Positions 59,281 to 64,000 of a DNA stretch of 64,000 nucleotides are shown piece by piece. Position 1 is the first letter of the stretch, and each line of letters begins with the position of its first letter. The notes below the pieces were generated by a model that did not search any database, was not told the DNA's origin, and worked only from the letters and a program-made list of their open reading frames with translations. Source of the DNA: Vandiemenella viatica (lineage: Eukaryota > Arthropoda > Insecta > Orthoptera > Morabidae). The position numbers and the translations under genes were made by a program. The DNA is taken from the NCBI GenBank assembly GCA_031002005.1, contig JARYHS010009186.1, positions 178,710,437 to 178,774,436 of the forward strand. The letters are read 5' to 3'.

Positions 59281-61438
59281 GTTAGGCCTATATAAACAAA
59301 TTAAACGTAAGGCCAAAGATCTGTTTAGTTTAGCTATTCACTGAACATATATTTTATTCAAACAATTCTTATCACTTCTGTATACTATATTTATATCACT
59401 TTTTACAAAAGTTCTTCTGAATTTACAATATTATTGGAAAAGTAATTAAGTGACATTATCTGAACTTTCGTTATCCTAAAACTCTTTTAAATATTATGAG
59501 CGTGGTAGCCATTAATGAACATTTGTTGAGAATACGTTTAAGAAAGTTCTGATAAGTTAGAAAGTGGGGAGCCGGGTATGTGCTCATTTTGTTACTTGTA
59601 TCTCCATTTTCATACATACGTAACAATAAGCCCTTTCTTTAATTACTCATATAATCTCACTCTGACTGTCCTTTTATCACAAATTTACCGTCACTTCTTT
59701 CTGACCTGATGAAGAAAATTATTTCAGAACAGAAGTATTTTTTGATTTATTAAACTGAATACTACTGAACGTATCCTCTTCGTTTAGAATCTCAAAGGGT
59801 TAAATTTCTGACGAACTCGTTAGTCAGCGTTGATTATGATGCCATTTTATTGCTTTTAATTTAGAACTCGCAAACGAACTGAACTCGGCAGTTGTTAATT
59901 AACAGCTAAGTAAATAACGAGCTTGAATATATTTAGGAACACTTTCTGGAATCAGAACAGCGAGAAAATTAATTTAGAACGAATATTACGGTGTATTAGT
60001 TTATTAGTGCCATACAACATCCCCAAAATCCATCTGCATTATGCGATATGGAGCAGTCATAAGAATAAACACGCTGGAGAGTCTATTTCCTTGCTACACA
60101 ATTTTGTTTGTTTGTTACATCTACTTGTATGTTCTAATTAAATGATTTCTTTGCATATACTACAACACTGTCAACAAGAGAATACCATTCTAGTACGGTG
60201 AATGACGTTAACATAAAACTTTATTGGAGTTATAACTAAGTTAGTTGTAAATGCAGTTGGTTTTATATTTTAAGCATTTTAGAAGTCAGTACTTTTGCTG
60301 ATACTTCGAAAAAATCAAATAATATGAAGCAAAAACCAGATGAAATTAAAACTTTAATCTGTAATGTCCAATATTTTTCGTTACAGTTTACGTAATGATG
60401 TTTCGAAAATATATTAAAAAATTTAATTCAATTTTGTGATGAATTTCTTTGACAAGACTCTACTTTCACTCATATGATGAATTTTGTGACTAGGAAAAAA
60501 GTAGTAGTATTGCAAGCAAGTTATAACTCTTAAGTGTACTCTTTTTTAAATAATTACTTACTTAAGAAATTCGATTTGTCAGATATCATACATAGACCTT
60601 TGGCATAATGTGAGCCACCGAATAGTTTTTTTACGAGTATAATATACAGGAAGGTATCTTAATTGTCTATGATGCATTCTGGTTATTTCCAATACCTCAG
60701 AATTTTTGAATACGTAATGAAAAAATGGATTGTTATAAATACTTACACTATTCTGTTTTCTGACGCTTAAAATAAACACAATATTTTTTTCATTTTTAAC
60801 TTAGAAACGTACTAACCGTACATAATTCAAAATTGTCGTTCTAATATTCAGTTATTTCACTTAATATTTAAGGAACTGAACTGTTTACATTAATATTACT
60901 CACTTCTGCAATATGCAATGGACACCTGTTTTCCAAATACTATATGATGAAATGTAACCACAGGTATACAGCCTCTGGTATTCAAGAGCGTTGTAACTGA
61001 GATGAAAGAAAGGAGTTCACAGTGAACTAACAATCAGAGAGAGTAGGTGAAACGCTTCCTATTCTTTCGCTTCCTTGAAAGTTTTCTATAGTCTCTGGAC
61101 GCGCTCTCGTTTCCCATTTCCTGTGGCGCCATGTAGCACCTGGTCGCGGTTTTTTCGGCGGCTGCGTCGCCACCGTCGTTTAAATTTCCGGCCGTTGATT
61201 GCGGCCGCGAGCGGACCAAAGGAGCGCTAATCGTGCCACTGGACACACCCAACGACACCGACTGCCGGCAAGACGAAACACGTCACACACATGTCAGTCA
61301 TTGTCTGTCAAGTGGCAGTCATATTTCAGTTACCACTTTCAAGTAGATCATTCAAAAACAGACAGACACGCAGAATCCCCATCTCGTTAACTGGTGTCTC
61401 GTGGTTTTTACGGAACATTTAGACTTTGAAATTTGATG
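59281..61438. other. AT-rich DNA with a GC-rich patch at 61.08-61.30 kb
   Basis: The GC-rich patch contains GGCGGCTGCGTCGCCACC and GCGGCCGCGAGCGG. The 74-codon minus frame over it has no recognisable product; it could be a regulatory island. Confidence 0.45.
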
Positions 61439-61694
61439 TTTTTTTTTTTTTTTTTTTTTTTTTGCTTATGGCTCTACTCCTCGTTGAAGTCGAGGTCATT
61501 AGAGGTTGAATGGGACAGGGGACAAGGAACGGGAAGGAATTTGGCCATGTTCTTTTGAAGGAAGCATCACGGCATTCTCCTGGAGTGATTTGTGGAAACC
61601 ATGGAAAACCCAAATCTGGATGTCCGGACGGGAATTCGAACCGGTGTCCTCCCGAATGCGGTACCATAGCGTTAACTACTCTTCTACTACGCTC
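61439..61694 (-). mobile_element. Near full-length family-1 SINE, antisense
   Basis: A T-run of about 24 at 61440, then in reverse the GACTTCAACGAGGAGTAGAGCC end, the GGCCAAATTCC body, B-box CGGTTCGAATTCCC and a head ending near 61694. Confidence 0.9.
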
Positions 61695-61854
61695 GGTGTG
61701 ATGGTATAGAAGGATTGTTTTAAATAGTTTCTATTCTGTTATTCGGGCGTTTATAACAAACAGAAAATTTTCTGTTTGTTTTTCTATTTGTGTTATTTGT
61801 CCTAACAGTACAGAATTCAAAATTGTCGTTCCAATATGCAGTGAACGAGTTTTG

Positions 61855-62125
61855 GAAATGATGGGCGAGGAAAGAAGTTTGTAAAAGAATCTTACTGAAA
61901 GAAGAGACAGAATTGTGGGTCATGTTTTAAGACATGCGGGATTGGTTAATTTGTTATACAGTGGGAAAAAAAAAGTTGTAGAGGTAGACAAAGATTAGAA
62001 TACGTGAAGCAAGTAATTGAGGACGTATGTTTAAAACTGTATGTAAGAGGTTAGAGCAAGATTCAAAGAGATGGATGATTGCATCAAATCATTCTAGAGA
62101 CTGATGACAGAAAAAAGGCCACAAG
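61855..62125 (+). pseudogene. LINE 3' end, same family as the split tail at 9-10 kb
   Basis: The plus strand reads ERRDRIVGHVLRHAGLVNLLY, then RLEYVKQVIEDVC, and ends ATCATTCTAGAGACTGATGA. One or two frame breaks. It gives the uninterrupted order against which the copy at 8.97-10.38 kb can be aligned. Confidence 0.75.
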
Positions 62126-62129
62126 AAGA

Positions 62130-64000
62130 GTCAGATCTTCAGGAACTTAGACAAAACATTTGAAATCCATAATTTGAAGCTGTTAGATTCCAAAAATAAG
62201 ATTTTTTTCTCGTTGCTTTAAGATTTAAGACTGACAAAACACGCACATATACGCTGCTCAATGATTACACGAGATATTTATCTTCTTGATTTATGGTTCC
62301 AGTAACTATAAGTTTAGTGGAAATCTCAGTGTTAAGGGGATAGACTGGAAGAAAAACACCGAAGCCGAAAGCATCTGTAGGATTTCTTCGCATTTAAGTG
62401 TTTCGTGATTCTTAAATTTCCGCCCTGGTTGTAATAGGTAACACGATTCTTTCCATTATCTGATCAGATTTGTCATAAATGTGTATTGAAATAACTTAGT
62501 AACTTAATATAAAGTGAACTGACTCTTCAATGACACTAATGCTACAAAATCTGTGATGAAAACTTCAGATCCTTCTGGTAGTTGTTGAGGGGAAGGTTGT
62601 GTTGTGCAGGGAGACAATAGCAGTCGACTATCACTGTAAGACGTGCTGCCTCTGTGGAGAAACTGGCTGCGCATTCAGCCTCTGTTTACTGTCAGGAAAA
62701 TGAAAGTGCGAAATGGAACGGGCACATTGCGCCGGCCCGTCACTTCTCTTTATAGAGTCACTGCAGGCAGAGCGCCTACAGGACTCGCTTAAACTCGTAA
62801 ACAAGGAACCTATACCTCAAGTACCCATCTCAACTAATTCCGCGCCTTTTTCATGTATTAGAGCGAATTCATAAGATATAAAAAAATTTCCATAACAGAA
62901 AAAAAATACGAACACATGATGTTTTTAAAAGTGACGACGAAAACCAACATCGAAAAATCGGCAAGAAAAAGAAATGTGTATTAGCTTTCAAATTACAATT
63001 GTTTACCCTAAAACCGAAGTGTTAAACTTAGAGTAAGGAGTATTCAGCGTATCATCAAAGCAGGTTATCTGTTAACATCTCAGTCTATGTAACACTTGCG
63101 AATATTTATTAACATCGTGGATGTATTCCAAACACCAGTTTATCATGCAAAATCCATTTCATAATAAGGATATTTTGTGTCACTTAAAAGTGTCGATTGT
63201 TTCCTTATATTTTAAACTTCCCAAAAATGTCAACAATTTGATACAACTGACAATTTCCCTAAATGCTTAGCTCAGTGCTTAATACTGAGTTCCATTTAAA
63301 ATTACGTAAGCAACGATTTTATGTAACGGTACGGTGAACTTTGTTCCTGCTTTGTGGCAGGACAGTTTGTTCCAAGTTGAATAATTACAATCTTTTCAAC
63401 TTTCTGGGTTAGGTGTTTTGAGAAATAGTTAGCGTCAGTACTTTCATTGAGTAATGTCTGACCACCCGGTGTGTATAGGATCGAATAGTAGGCCATACCT
63501 GAAGGGCGTGGCTAAACGTTTATTATGTTTGCTTTCTTATAAAATACCTGCCAAAAGGGAGTGCATTAAATGAAAGACTAACTTATGTAGATCGTTAAGA
63601 TGCAGTCCGTAGTAGAACGCGATTTGTTACGGTTACCCAGCTGGTTGACTAAGATCGAGATGAACCCTCACGTGCACACAACTGAGGATTAACATTCCGT
63701 ACGGTAGTACATATCCCTCTGACAAGTATCATTCGCTATGTTCCGAATTTGTCAAGAACACTTGAATATTTGAATTACCGCGGAGGCTGACCACGCATTC
63801 CTGCGGAGGATTGTTATTAAAAAACTACGTAGTTTTTCAAGTCACGTGAATCCTTCTGAGTTTCTATCAATCTGTGATCGCTGATGACCAATCACCGGCA
63901 CATAGGACACTCGGCGGTATCTAAGTTATCAAAAGAACGACTGACCCGTGCGAACATTACGCTAATCAAGCATAGTAATAATGAAGATTAAAACTAAACA
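62130..64000. other. Window end, no recognised gene
   Basis: AT-rich, with GC-richer patches at 62.60-62.78 and 63.78-63.92 kb. No repeat shared with the rest of the window and no convincing frame. Confidence 0.5.

Overview
The window looks like nuclear DNA from a large, repeat-rich insect genome, most likely polyneopteran and probably orthopteran. The reasons are AT-rich intergenic DNA with long poly-A/T runs, spliceosomal exons separated by kilobases, no bacterial gene organisation, and many copies of tRNA-derived SINEs whose body (B-box, CATCCAGATTTGGG, GGCCATGGCCGAATTCC, GACGAGGCGTAAAGC) I know from grasshopper and cricket sequence. The order-level call is recognition from memory, not a search. 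Almost every short reading frame in the window is noise or transposon debris.

Host genes. The only well-supported host gene is the 3' end of a minus-strand gene: three exons (46578-46425, 44898-44759, 39049-38833) with GT-AG introns and matching phases, coding 169 residues and a stop. They contain a coiled-coil-like segment and an acidic, Tyr-rich tail ending in STDTEYA. I could not name the family. A CpG-rich block at 33.69-33.99 kb may be the first exon or promoter of another gene.

Layout. 0-6 kb: a GC-rich non-repeat block (0.7-1.24 kb), a SINE, a jockey-type LINE ORF1 fragment with three zinc knuckles followed by a 73-bp tandem duplication, and a decayed LINE reverse transcriptase. 8-13 kb: a Tc1 transposase relic and one LINE tail split by a 1-kb insertion carrying a foldback element, then a SINE. 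15.4-16.7 kb: a mariner-type element nested inside a long palindromic TA-flanked element. 20.4-22.9 kb: a Tc1 relic carrying a hAT-type miniature element with an 8-bp target duplication, then a dimeric satellite array. 24-33 kb: SINE and LINE fragments in otherwise featureless AT-rich DNA. 33.6-38.8 kb: CpG block, tandem repeats, a tRNA-like head, a mariner relic and a second-family SINE, the last beside the final exon. 39-46.6 kb: the gene's introns, holding a possible solo LTR and a SINE. 49.5-54.7 kb: a very young LTR retrotransposon. 55-64 kb: SINEs, a LINE RT relic split by a SINE, and a LINE tail.

The most interesting object is the LTR element. Its two LTRs (699 and 700 bp) differ, by eye, by a single base. 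It has a 4-bp target duplication, a primer-binding site and a polypurine tract, and minus-strand gag-like frames. Its 3.8-kb interior has no recognisable protease, reverse transcriptase, RNase H or integrase. In the place of pol are two unfamiliar frames, one with an internally duplicated acidic motif and a C-terminal hydrophobic segment. It looks like a recently mobilised non-autonomous element that depends on enzymes supplied in trans.
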